Positions 15,549 to 23,203 of a DNA stretch of 25,555 bases are shown here, one piece after another. Positions within the stretch are counted from its first letter, which is position 1. Each line of letters opens with the position of its first letter. The position numbers and the translations under genes are program-made. The DNA is from DASQWP01 sp050697555 (GTDB lineage: Bacteria > Actinomycetota > Thermoleophilia > Gaiellales > Gaiellaceae), in the NCBI GenBank assembly GCA_050697555.1, contig JBOHAD010000031.1, positions 1 through 25,555 of the forward strand. Reading direction: 5' to 3'. The notes under the pieces are model-generated. The model saw only the letters and a program-made list of their open reading frames with translations. It made no database searches and had not been told where the DNA came from.

Positions 15549-16370
15549 ATGGAGCTCGGCATGATCAGCTCGACCTGGCTCGAGACGAAGATCGGTCTCA
15601 AGGACGGCATTCGCCAGGCGAAGAAGATCGGCTTCGACACATACGACATCTTCGAAGACCCGCTCGACATCGACGACGAGACGCGCAAGCAGATCAAGGA
15701 GACGAGCGAGGAGGTCGGGCTGCCGATCCGATCGGTCGTTTGCGTGGCCTTCGGGGTCGTCGACTTCAACCCGTCTGTCCGCCGCTTCACGCTCGACCGC
15801 GTCAAGGCGTACGTCGACCAGGGCGCCTATCTGGGGGCGCGCAACGTCCTCCTCGTCATCGGTGAGTACTACTGGGACGGAGAGGTCCTCCCCAACGAGG
15901 CCATCTGGGACCTCGCCAAAGAGATGGTGGGCCAGATCGGCGAGTACGCCCAGTCCAAGGGCCTCGAGGTCGTCCTCGAGCTCGAGCCCTTCGACCAGGC
16001 CCTGCTGAAGGACGTCGACGAGCTCGCCCGCTTCGTCAAGGAGGTCGACCACCCGGCCGTGCGGGCGAACGCCGACATCTCCCACCTCCACCTCGCCCGC
16101 GCCTCGTTCGACGACGTGAAGAAGCTGACGGGGCTCATCGGCCACATCCACCTCTCCGACTGTGACGGCGAGAAGCACGGCGACCTCCCGGCAGGGCGGG
16201 GCGTGACGCCGATCAAGGACTACCTCGCGGCGATCCGGGACACGGGCTACGACGGCACCGTCTCGATCGAGCTCGAGTACTCGCCGGATCCGGACAAGAT
16301 CGTCGAGTGGACCGAGGAGGCCTACCGGGAGACTGCCAAGATCATGCGCGAGATCGGAGTACGCGACTAG
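15549..16370 (+). CDS. Sugar phosphate isomerase/epimerase-like TIM barrel (first)
   Basis: A 273-residue AP-endonuclease-2-like TIM barrel (xylose isomerase-like). Metal-binding candidates appear at the ends of strands: E146 in LELEP, D176 and H179 in NADISHLH, H201 in GHIHLSDCDG, and E241/E243 in SIELEY. The His-Leu-Ser-Asp and DLPAGRG stretches are typical of tagatose-3-epimerase/hydroxypyruvate-isomerase relatives and of keto-sugar lyases/hydratases of this fold. The ATG at 15549 is chosen because GAAGGAGG lies about 6 bases before it; the open frame extends further upstream but only through the SDR gene in another frame. It lies 9 bases before the Gfo/Idh/MocA gene, a pairing common in inositol and 3-keto-sugar pathways. 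Confidence 0.92.
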   Translation: MELGMISSTWLETKIGLKDGIRQAKKIGFDTYDIFEDPLDIDDETRKQIKETSEEVGLPIRSVVCVAFGVVDFNPSVRRFTLDRVKAYVDQGAYLGARNVLLVIGEYYWDGEVLPNEAIWDLAKEMVGQIGEYAQSKGLEVVLELEPFDQALLKDVDELARFVKEVDHPAVRANADISHLHLARASFDDVKKLTGLIGHIHLSDCDGEKHGDLPAGRGVTPIKDYLAAIRDTGYDGTVSIELEYSPDPDKIVEWTEEAYRETAKIMREIGVRD

Positions 16371-16379
16371 GAGCGAGGC

Positions 16380-17465
16380 ATGGCGATCGATCTCAACATC
16401 GGCCCAAACCTGCCGCCGAAGACCGACTACGGAATCGGCTGCATCGGAGCCGGCTTCATCATGAAGGACATCCACCTCGTCGCCTACGGGGAGGCGGGGT
16501 TCAACGTCGTCGCGATCGCGTCAAGGACGCCCGCGAACGCGCGCGCCGCAGCGGAGGAGCGGGGAGTCGAGACGGTGCACGAAACGTGGGAGGAGCTCCT
16601 CGACGATCCGCGCATCGAGATCGTCGACGTCGCGTTCCCGCCGGATCAGCAGCTCGGGATCGTTCGGGAGGCCGTGAAGCGGCCCCACGTGAAGGGCATC
16701 CTCGCGCAGAAGCCCGTCGCTTTCACCCTCGACGAGGCCGTCGAGATGGTCCGGATCTGCGACGAGGCGGGCGTGAAGCTCGGCGTCAATCACAACATGC
16801 GCTACGACCAGTCGATGCGGGCGCTCAAGGCACTCCTCGACGGCGGGGAGCTCGGCGAGGCCGTGGTGGCCGAGATCGTCATGAACGCGCGGCCCCACTG
16901 GCAGGACTTCATCAAGCCGTACGGGCGGATCGCGCTCCTCAACATGTCGATCCACCACCTCGACGTCTTCCGCTTTCTCTTCGGGGATCCGGAGCGCATC
17001 CTCGTCTCCGTCCGCGAGGACCCGAGCCACGACTTTCCGCACGAGGACGGAATGGCCTTCTACATCCTCGAGTACGCGAGCGGCTTCCGCGGTGTCTCGA
17101 TCGACAACTGCTTCACCTGGGTCGACCACGGGATCGAGTGGCGTGTGGAAGGGACCGAAGGCGTGGCGAAGGGCACGATCGGCTGGCCGGATTACCCGGA
17201 GGGAAGCCCGTCGACGATCGACTGGACGACGCGCGCGATGGAGGGCGAGTGGGAACGGCCCCGCTGGAAGGAGCGCTGGTTCCCGCAGGCCTTCAAGGGA
17301 ACGATTGCCCAGCTCATGCGCGCGATCCAGGAGGACGCCGAGCCGGAGATCTCCGGGCTGACAACCCTCGGGACAATGGCGCTCGTCGAGGCGGGCTACC
17401 GCTCCGCCCGCGAGCACCGGGCCGTTCCCCTCGCGGAGACGATGCCGGCGAGGGTGGCCAGGTGA
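16380..17465 (+). CDS. Gfo/Idh/MocA family oxidoreductase
   Basis: A 361-residue NAD(P)-dependent sugar oxidoreductase. The N-terminal Rossmann domain shows GCIGAGFI (about 20-27) and an adenine-ribose strand ending in ASRT. The usual EKP motif reads AQKP (109-112), keeping the catalytic K111 but not the Glu. The C-terminal domain has HHLD (192-195), with H192 and D195 in the conserved HxxD spacing. Family members oxidise ring hydroxyls of inositols and sugars to ketones or reduce them. Start ATG at 16380 after GGAGCGAGG. The end overlaps the next gene as GTGA. Together with neighbouring TIM-barrel epimerases this suggests keto-sugar chemistry. Confidence 0.93.
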   Translation: MAIDLNIGPNLPPKTDYGIGCIGAGFIMKDIHLVAYGEAGFNVVAIASRTPANARAAAEERGVETVHETWEELLDDPRIEIVDVAFPPDQQLGIVREAVKRPHVKGILAQKPVAFTLDEAVEMVRICDEAGVKLGVNHNMRYDQSMRALKALLDGGELGEAVVAEIVMNARPHWQDFIKPYGRIALLNMSIHHLDVFRFLFGDPERILVSVREDPSHDFPHEDGMAFYILEYASGFRGVSIDNCFTWVDHGIEWRVEGTEGVAKGTIGWPDYPEGSPSTIDWTTRAMEGEWERPRWKERWFPQAFKGTIAQLMRAIQEDAEPEISGLTTLGTMALVEAGYRSAREHRAVPLAETMPARVAR

Positions 17466-18226
17466 GCGCCGACGCGTTCCGCCTCGACGGCAGGGTCGCG
17501 ATTGTCACGGGCGGCGGCGGCGGGCTGGGGGCCGACATGTGCCGCTCGCTGGCCGCCGCCGGCGGCACGGTCGCCGTCGTGGATCGGGTGCAGAAAAAGA
17601 TTGACGCGATCGCCGAGCACGTGGGGGCTGGGGGCGGGCAGGCGCTTCCCGTCCTCTGCGACATCTCCGACCGGACATCGGTCGAGGCGATGGCCTCGAC
17701 CGTCGCCGACGAGCTCGGCGGAATCGACGTGCTCGTCAACAACGCGGCCGTCTACCCGCGCCGCGCGTGGACGGAGATCGCCGAGGAGGAGTGGGACTCC
17801 GTCCTCGCGACGAACCTCAAGGGGTACTTCCTCTGTGCCCGCGCCGCGTACCCGTCGATGAGGGAGCGGGGCCGGGGCCGGATCATCAACCTGACCTCGA
17901 TCACGTTCTTCACAGGCTCAGCAATGCTGCTCGACTACGTCTCGTCGAAGGGCGCCGTCGTGGGCTTCACGCGTGCGCTCGCACGTGAGGTCGGGCCGGA
18001 GGGCGTGACGGTGAACGCGATCGCGCCGGGCGCCTTCCCGACGGACGCGGAGAAGATCCACCCGAACCCCGAGGAATACAACCAGTGGGTGCTCGACCAG
18101 CAGAGCCTGAAGCGGCGCGGCACGCCCGAAGACATCGGCAACCTCACCGTCTTCCTCGCGAGCGATGCCTCGTCCTTCGTCACCGGTCAGACGATCGGGA
18201 TCAACGGCGGCTGGGCGATGCACTAG
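17462..18226 (+). CDS. SDR family NAD(P)-dependent oxidoreductase (second)
   Basis: A 254-residue classical SDR, with TGGGGGLG at 16-23, NNAA at 93-96 (Ala for the usual Gly), S146, Y159 and K163 (YVSSK), ending in GQTIGINGGW. The GTG at 17462 overlaps the preceding stop; the frame is open far upstream but there it lies inside the Gfo/Idh/MocA gene, so the later start is taken. Reads as an intact 2-deoxy-D-gluconate/3-oxoacyl-reductase-like sugar dehydrogenase. It is the last gene before decay becomes visible: the gene that should follow, with a GGGAGAGG ribosome site right after this stop, has lost its start codon and frame. Confidence 0.92.
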   Translation: MSADAFRLDGRVAIVTGGGGGLGADMCRSLAAAGGTVAVVDRVQKKIDAIAEHVGAGGGQALPVLCDISDRTSVEAMASTVADELGGIDVLVNNAAVYPRRAWTEIAEEEWDSVLATNLKGYFLCARAAYPSMRERGRGRIINLTSITFFTGSAMLLDYVSSKGAVVGFTRALAREVGPEGVTVNAIAPGAFPTDAEKIHPNPEEYNQWVLDQQSLKRRGTPEDIGNLTVFLASDASSFVTGQTIGINGGWAMH

Positions 18227-18240
18227 GGAGAGGTGATCAC

Positions 18241-18951
18241 GTAGAGCTCGGCTTCTCACGGCTCCGTTCCCCAACTGGACGCTGCTGGCCCGCCGGAGCC
18301 GGCGCCGAGTGCCGGTACGGGCGTCTGCCATATCGACGTCGAGGCGCTCGGAGAGGACGAGGCGCCCAACGCGGGATCACGATCTCCGCGCTCGGCTACT
18401 ACCCGAACAACCTCGAGCCCGACGCGGCCGCGAGGCTCGGCGTCGCCGAGGTGACCCACGTTCGTGGCCCGGCCAAGAACGTCCCCGACAACCTGGCGGC
18501 GTTTCGCGAGGCGTGGCCGCCGCTCGTCGAGCACGCCGAGCGGCACGGGGTCAAGATCGCCATGGAGAACTGCCCGATGATCTTCAGCTACGACGAGTGG
18601 CCCGGCGGCACGAGCCTCGCATATGCCCGCGATCTGGCGGGAGATGTTCGAAGCATCCCGAGCGAGAGCTTCGGCCTCAACTTCGACCCGTCGCACCTCG
18701 TTTGGCAGATGATCGACTACGAGCGCGCGCCGTACGAGGGCACAGGCTGGCAGGTGCCGCGCCTGCCCGGCCTCGGCCAGGTGCGCTGGGACCGCTTCGT
18801 CAGCGCGCTCTACGCCATCGGCTACGACGATTCGCTCGTCATCGAGCACGGGGACCGGTATTTCGAGGGCGAGGAGCTGGTGAAGCGTGGGTTCGACGTG
18901 GCCCGCAACGCCCTTCGTCCCAACGTCGTCGAGGCGGACGTGGATGCCTGA
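18241..18951 (+). pseudogene. Sugar phosphate isomerase/epimerase-like TIM barrel (second), frameshifted
   Basis: From GITISALGYYPNN onward about 185 residues read cleanly as a TIM-barrel epimerase: AMENCPM, LNFDPSHLVWQ and VIEHGDR hold the expected Glu, Asp/His and Glu metal positions. The first 60 or so residues are scrambled. The frame starts as ELGFS, then APFPNWTLLA is readable only in the +2 frame from 18261, GAECRYGRLPYR in the original frame, HIDVEALGEDEA in another, and GITIS back in the first. At least three indels are needed. The codon at the expected start (18241-18243, 7 bases after GGGAGAGG... at 18227) is GTA, not GTG. Either decay or local sequencing errors. The 3' end overlaps the DUF4432 gene by 8 bases. 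Confidence 0.82.
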
Positions 18952-20050
18952 CCTCTTCGGGACGAGCTACGGTCGGAACGACCTCTTGCGCCGCGTCGGG
19001 CGACTCGACCAGGTCGCGGGCGTGCGGCTGGTCGAGCTCGCGGACGCGGCTGAGCGCGGGGTTCGCGTGCTCGAGTTCCGCACGGGCACGGGCTTTGCGT
19101 TCGACGTCGTCGTCGACCGCGCCTTCGACGTCGGCCGGTGCGAGCATCGTGGGCGGCCGCTCGCCTGGACGTCCGCAGTCGGCTTCGCCGGACCGTGGTT
19201 CTCCGAGCCGGAGGGCCTCGGGTGGTTTCGCACCTGGGGCGGCGGCCTCCTGACGACGTGCGGCCTCGACCATGCGCTCTTCATGGCGACCGACACCGCG
19301 GAGCAGTACCACTATCCCCCGAGGGCGGTGGAGGAGTACGGGCTCCACGGTCGCGTCTCGAACCGTCCCGCCCGGCTTGTTGCCTACGGCGAGCGCTGGG
19401 ACGGCGACGAGTGCGTTCTCTTCGCAGAAGGCGAGGTGCTCCAGACCGCCGTCTTCGCGGAGCGCCTGCTGCTTCGCCGGCGGATCGCGGCGCGCGTGGG
19501 CGAGTCGAGCTTCACCATCCGCGACACCGTCGAGAACGTCGGCTTCGACCGGACGCCGCACATGCTCCTCTACCACGTCAACGTGGGCTTCCCCGTCGTC
19601 GACGAGGGCTCGGAGCTCATCGTCCCGGCCACCGCCGTCGCGGCTCGCGGCGACTACCCCGCCGACGGCCATACGACCTTTGCGGCCCCCGAGGAGGGGT
19701 ACGTGGAGCAGGTCTTCGAGCACCAGCTCGCCGCCGAAGAGGGAGGCATGGTGCCGGTCGCGGTCGTCAACCGAAGGCTCGGCGTCGGCGTCTACGAGGT
19801 CTTCCGCCTCGAGCAGCTGCCGCACCACTTCGTCTGGCGGATGCTCGGAGAGGGGACGTACGTCGTGGGGATCGAGCCGTGCACGAACCAGGCGGCCGGG
19901 CGGCTCGACGCCCGCGAGCGGGGCGAGCTGATCGAGCTGGCCCCCGGGGAACGGCGAGAGTACGAGCTCGAGCTCGGGGCGCTCGACGGGGTCGACGAGC
20001 TCGGCGCCTTCGAGGACCGTGTCGGCGCAATCGGAGGGGGCAGAGGATGA
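18944..20050 (+). CDS. DUF4432 / aldose-1-epimerase-like protein
   Basis: A 368-residue protein of the galactose-mutarotase-like beta-sandwich superfamily, resembling the DUF4432 group. Recognisable parts are VVDRAFDVG, WFRTWGGGLLTTCGLDH and HMLLYHVNVGFPV, with the last His a candidate catalytic base, and GIEPCTNQ near the C-terminus. Such proteins are thought to interconvert sugar anomers or act on oxidised sugars; DUF4432 members recur in rare-sugar operons. The ATG at 18944 is chosen because it overlaps the previous gene's stop by 8 bases; longer versions lie inside that gene. It ends in an ATGA overlap with the third SDR. Notably intact although both neighbours are broken. Confidence 0.85.
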   Translation: MPDLFGTSYGRNDLLRRVGRLDQVAGVRLVELADAAERGVRVLEFRTGTGFAFDVVVDRAFDVGRCEHRGRPLAWTSAVGFAGPWFSEPEGLGWFRTWGGGLLTTCGLDHALFMATDTAEQYHYPPRAVEEYGLHGRVSNRPARLVAYGERWDGDECVLFAEGEVLQTAVFAERLLLRRRIAARVGESSFTIRDTVENVGFDRTPHMLLYHVNVGFPVVDEGSELIVPATAVAARGDYPADGHTTFAAPEEGYVEQVFEHQLAAEEGGMVPVAVVNRRLGVGVYEVFRLEQLPHHFVWRMLGEGTYVVGIEPCTNQAAGRLDARERGELIELAPGERREYELELGALDGVDELGAFEDRVGAIGGGRG

Positions 20051-20661
20051 ATCTGGGCCTCGAAGGCAAGGTGTTCGTCGTCGGAGGCAGTGCGCAGGGG
20101 TCTCGGTCGCCGAGACGCTGGTCGGGGAGGGCGCGCGCGTCATCCCCGTCTCCCGCGACGAGGGTGCGCTTGATGAGGTCGCGGCGGCGCTCGACGACGC
20201 GGCCGTCCCCTTCGCGGCCGACCTCGCCGACGCGACGGCGGTGGACGCCCTGGCCGCCCGCGTGAATGCGGAGGTTGGAGCCCTGGACGGGATCCTCGTG
20301 AACGCCGGAGGCCCGCCCCCCGGCAGCACGCTCGACTTCTCGGACGAGCAGCGGGAAGGAGCGTTTCGTTCCTCATCGGCGGCCCCGTCCGCCTCCTGCG
20401 AGCGCTCGTTGCCTGGCTCAACGAGGGAGCCTCGACCCTCTTCGTGACGTCGTTGTCCGTCAGGCAGCCGATCCACCGCGTCCGCTTCCTCGACGAGAGA
20501 CGGGCGCAGGCCGCCAGCGTCTCCGTCGACGAGCAGGTGGAGCGGATGGTGAAGACGATCCCGCTCGGCCGCTACGGCGACCCAGCCGAGCTCGGTCGCG
20601 TGGCGGCGTTCCTCCTCTCCCCGGCGGCCTCGTTGCGGCCGGCTACATGGACGACGACTGA
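20047..20661 (+). pseudogene. SDR family oxidoreductase (third), frameshifted and internally deleted
   Basis: Pieces of one SDR lie in order in different frames: GLEGKVFVVGGSAQG (20050s), then VSVAETLVGEGARVIPVSRD to NAGGPPPGSTLDFSDEQ, then FLIGGPVRLLRALVAWLNEG to VRQPI, then LDERRAQAASVSVDEQ to GRVAAFLLSPAAS, then GYMDDD before a TGA at 20659-20661. At least three frame changes are needed (near 20103, 20362 and 20635). Between VRQPI and LDERRAQ about 40 residues that should hold the YxxxK catalytic pair are gone, and the C-terminal VDGG segment is also shortened. Loss of the active site cannot be a base-calling slip, so this is a real pseudogene or a misassembly. Coupled start (ATGA) with DUF4432. 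Confidence 0.8.
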
Positions 20662-20695
20662 GCCGGAAGACCCGGCGTCTGCGCCCCTGGAGCCT

Positions 20696-21095
20696 CTAGC
20701 CCGAAGTTTTCGCGCCTGAAGGAGCCGGATCCCGCTCCCCGAGCGGGATCCGCAGCCCTGTGCTGTGGGTTTCTGGCCACAGGCGGCTTGGGTTGAGGTC
20801 GAGGAGCTCGAAGGCGCGACGCTGAAGCGGCGTCTGCTCGGCGAGCTGGTCGAAGCTGACGTTGTGGCTGGCGAAGGCGGATGCGGTTGCGGGTGAGGGA
20901 ACTGCAGCTCGCCTTGGTGTGGTGTAGAGCGTCACGGTAGCCGCCGTCGGCGATCAACGGTCAGCGTGGTATCGAAGTCGACCGCGAGCGACACCTGGGC
21001 GGCGAGCGCGTCGAGGTGGAAGGCGCGGATCTGCTCGCCGAGGTGGGGTCTCGATCGACCAGCGGCTGGCGCAGCGCTCAATCGTAGGTTCGCTC
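20696..21095 (-). pseudogene. Transposase-like relic, several frames
   Basis: On the minus strand, HLGEQIRAFHLDALAAQVSL followed by AVDFDTTLTV reads in one frame to about 20940, then IADGGYRDALHH (from 20957) and HNVSFDQLAEQTPLQRRAFE with LLDLNPSRL continue in other frames down to 20696. The style (AFHLDAL, VDFD, LTV) recalls the C-terminal part of DDE-type IS transposases, but I cannot name the family. At least two frame changes and no start codon mean it is a fragment. No terminal inverted repeats or target duplication were found on its borders. It separates the third SDR from the lactonase gene and may mark where the operon was disrupted. Confidence 0.45.
20726..20752. repeat. Perfect 12-bp inverted repeat (hairpin)
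   Basis: CGGATCCCGCTC at 20726-20737 is followed by three C and its exact reverse complement at 20741-20752. The stem is very GC-rich and no T-run follows on either strand, so it is not a standard terminator. It lies at the 3' end of the transposase relic, about 65 bases after the broken third SDR. Confidence 0.85.
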
Positions 21096-21131
21096 TGACC
21101 CGAAACCGGACCGGAAGGAGCGGGCACGGGC

Positions 21132-22027
21132 GTGCAGGTCAACGTGGCCGCGCTCGAGGACCTCATCGATCCGAACGCCGAGGTCGAGCAGGTCGCCACC
21201 GGATTCACCTTCACCGAGGGTCCGATCTGGAGCGCGCGGGAGCAGGCTCTCTACTTCAGCGACATGCCGGGCGACGTCCGGCGCCGCTGGAGCGAGGCCG
21301 ACGGCGTCCAGAAGATCATGCGGCCCTCGAACAAGTGCAACGGGCTGACGTACGACGCCGAAAGGCAACCTCCTCGTCTGCGAGCAATCACGAGCTTGCT
21401 CGTGCGAGAGCGGCCGGACGGGACACGTGAGACGGTCGCCTCGCATTTCGAGGGCAAGGAGCTCAACAGTCCGAACGACGTCGTCGTCCGCTCGGACGGC
21501 TCCATCTACTTCTCCGACCCGTGGTACGGACGCATGCCGGGCTCCGGGCTGGCGCGCGAGCGCGAGCTCGGCTTCCAGGGCGTCTACCGGATCCCGCCCG
21601 ACGGCGGCGATCCGGAGCTCGCCGTCGACCGGGACGAGTACGAGCAGCCGAACGGGCTCTGCTTCTCGCCGGACGAGTCGCTCCTCTACGTGAACGACAC
21701 GGCGAAGGCCCGCATCAAGGTCTACGACGTGAACGCCGACGGCTCGCTCTCGAACGGGCGGATGTTCTTCGAGGGAATCGGCTCGGGCGTTATCGACGAG
21801 GGCATCCCCGACGGGATGAAGTGCGATGAGCGCGACCGGCCCCGGCGATCAGCCCGGAGGGCGTGCACCTGGGCATCATCCAGGTGCCGGAGAACGTCGG
21901 GAACCTGACGTGGGGCGGCCACGACTGGCACACCCCGTTCATGCCGAGCTCGACCTCGCTGTACCGGATCCGGACGAAGGTCGGGCCGCGGCGCGAGCGG
22001 GAGGATCTACAGAAAGCCGCGGCCTGA
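21132..22027 (+). pseudogene. SMP-30/gluconolactonase-like lactonase, frameshifted
   Basis: A beta-propeller lactonase that hydrolyses sugar lactones. Recognisable are FTFTEGPIW with the first metal Glu, NSPNDVVVRSDGSIYFSDP, PNGLCFSPDESLLYVNDT and DEGIPDGMKCDE. A stretch of about ten codons near 21360-21390 reads in the wrong frame; GNLLVCE appears in a neighbouring frame, so two compensating indels occur. After CDERD (about 21830) the frame is lost and some residues are missing; the tail ISPEGVHLGIIQVPENVGNL to RTKVG continues in another frame to a TGA at 22025-22027. The GTG start at 21132 has AAGGAG about 12 bases upstream. It would have served as the lactonase of the sugar pathway. Confidence 0.85.
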
Positions 22028-22121
22028 AGTGTCAACCGGGGACGGGGAGCAGGTCACCTAGTACGCCGCCGCTAAGCGTGGACACAAGGGGCAGAACAGG
22101 TATCGCGGCTGAGCCCTTCAG

Positions 22122-22561
22122 TCACGTAGCCGCAGGCTGGTCGCCACGATGAACCCCTGGGCGTGCGCTCTTCGGTGCCGTTGTCCTGAAGGAGAACCGC
22201 CGTCGGTGGGACGAACTCGAACGTGAAGCTCGCTCGATCGCCTGTCTGATGACCTCCCGAATGTCCTTCTCGGGGAGTTCGTCGGTGAGCTTGAAGTTGA
22301 GGCTGGCTTACCGGTCTTGATGGTCGGATGCCTTGATTTGAACTTCTCGATGTGCTGCGGATCGGTCGTGTAGAGCGACACCCCGCTCTTCCAGAGCCCG
22401 AGGGAGAGCTGTCCGCCTCGCGCCTTGTACGTGGGTATCTGGTAGGAGATCACGATCTCGGCGTCTGGGTAGAGCTCCAGGATTAGCGTCTGAAGCCGAT
22501 CGAAGAGCGGCTTCTGCTCCGCCGAGATCGCGTCGATGTACCTCTGAACGGCCTCGTCCAT
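22122..22561 (-). pseudogene. DUF1801-like small protein with one frameshift
   Basis: The ATG at 22561 follows a very strong AGGAGGAGG site (22565-22573). The first 85 residues resemble DUF1801/YdhG-type proteins, with YIDAISAEQKPLFDRLQTLI, PDAEIVISYQIPTYKARGG, SLGLWKSGVSLYTTD and FKSRHPTIKTGK. After IKTGK (about 22305) the expected continuation, LNFKLTDELPEKDIREVIRQ followed by AIERA, is found only in another frame, so one indel is present. Read through the shift it would be about 115-145 residues. Function of the family is poorly known. Transcribed opposite to the sugar cluster and not part of it. The single lesion could be a sequencing error, so the gene may be alive. Confidence 0.72.
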
Positions 22562-23203
22562 GTTCCTCCTCCTGTGCCCTGTCCGGTGCCCTCCGGGCAC
22601 AGCTCGGGTCACATCATGGTGGACGGCGGACACCCACGATCGCGTTGCTGAGTGAGGCCTGGCTTTTGCGGAGCCCTCTACGGACTCGAACGGCGCGCCG
22701 GTGCGCCGTCATCGGCCAGTTGTTCCCCGCCAGGGTCCGGCGCGAGGCCGTGAGGGGAAGGCGGTAAGGGCGACCTTGCGCCCCGACGCGGCGCCCTCGG
22801 CCACGTAGACAACCATTCCGCCCCCTGCCGGCCACGCCGCGATCCGATAGCGGAGGAACATTGGCCGATCCAGGTGTCGTTTTAGGTAAGCGACAACGCC
22901 ACCTCCGGGAGAGCTCAAGGACAGACGCCAAGGCGCGCCAGGCCAGGTCTCCGTGGACGCCTTCTCCATCGCTCTACGACGGAGGCCGCCTCTGCGCTGC
23001 GCTACGGAACAAGAGCTCAATCAACGGTGGTTCGCAGGTCCGCGCACCGTCCACGTGCGAAAGACTTCGAGGGTCCCAAGGCCCCTGGTGCGCGTACGCA
23101 CGTCTTTTCTTGCGCGGCGGGTTTTCGCACTCCGAGTTGCTTTTTTAGGTACGGCGTTCACCGCAGCCAAGGGACAAGCAGCAATCCCAGCGCGGCCCGT
23201 CGT
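22562..23203. other. Gene-poor stretch of about 640 bp
   Basis: No recognisable intact gene. A minus-strand open frame (22709-23020) contains YLKRHLDRPMFLRYRIAAWP followed by AGGGMVV, faintly like the C-terminal part of an IS transposase, but I cannot assign it. A small hairpin (23127-23140, 5 pairs with one bulge) followed by six T at 23141-23146 could be a weak plus-strand terminator, though no gene ends nearby. Probably degraded mobile or intergenic DNA. Confidence 0.5.

Noticed and set aside
16307..18226. A 639-codon open frame containing the second SDR.
   Set aside because: The first ~385 codons overlap the real Gfo/Idh/MocA gene in another frame; only the part from 17462 is a protein.
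18839..20476. A 545-codon minus-strand open frame.
   Set aside because: It is the antisense shadow of the DUF4432 gene and its neighbours; low-complexity Arg/Asp/Pro/Gly-rich, with no domain.
22709..23020. A 103-codon minus-strand frame with WPAGGGM.
   Set aside because: Faint transposase-like flavour only; no start signal and no confident family.
23127..23146. Hairpin plus six T as a rho-independent terminator.
   Set aside because: The stem is weak (5 pairs with a bulge) and no plus-strand gene ends nearby.
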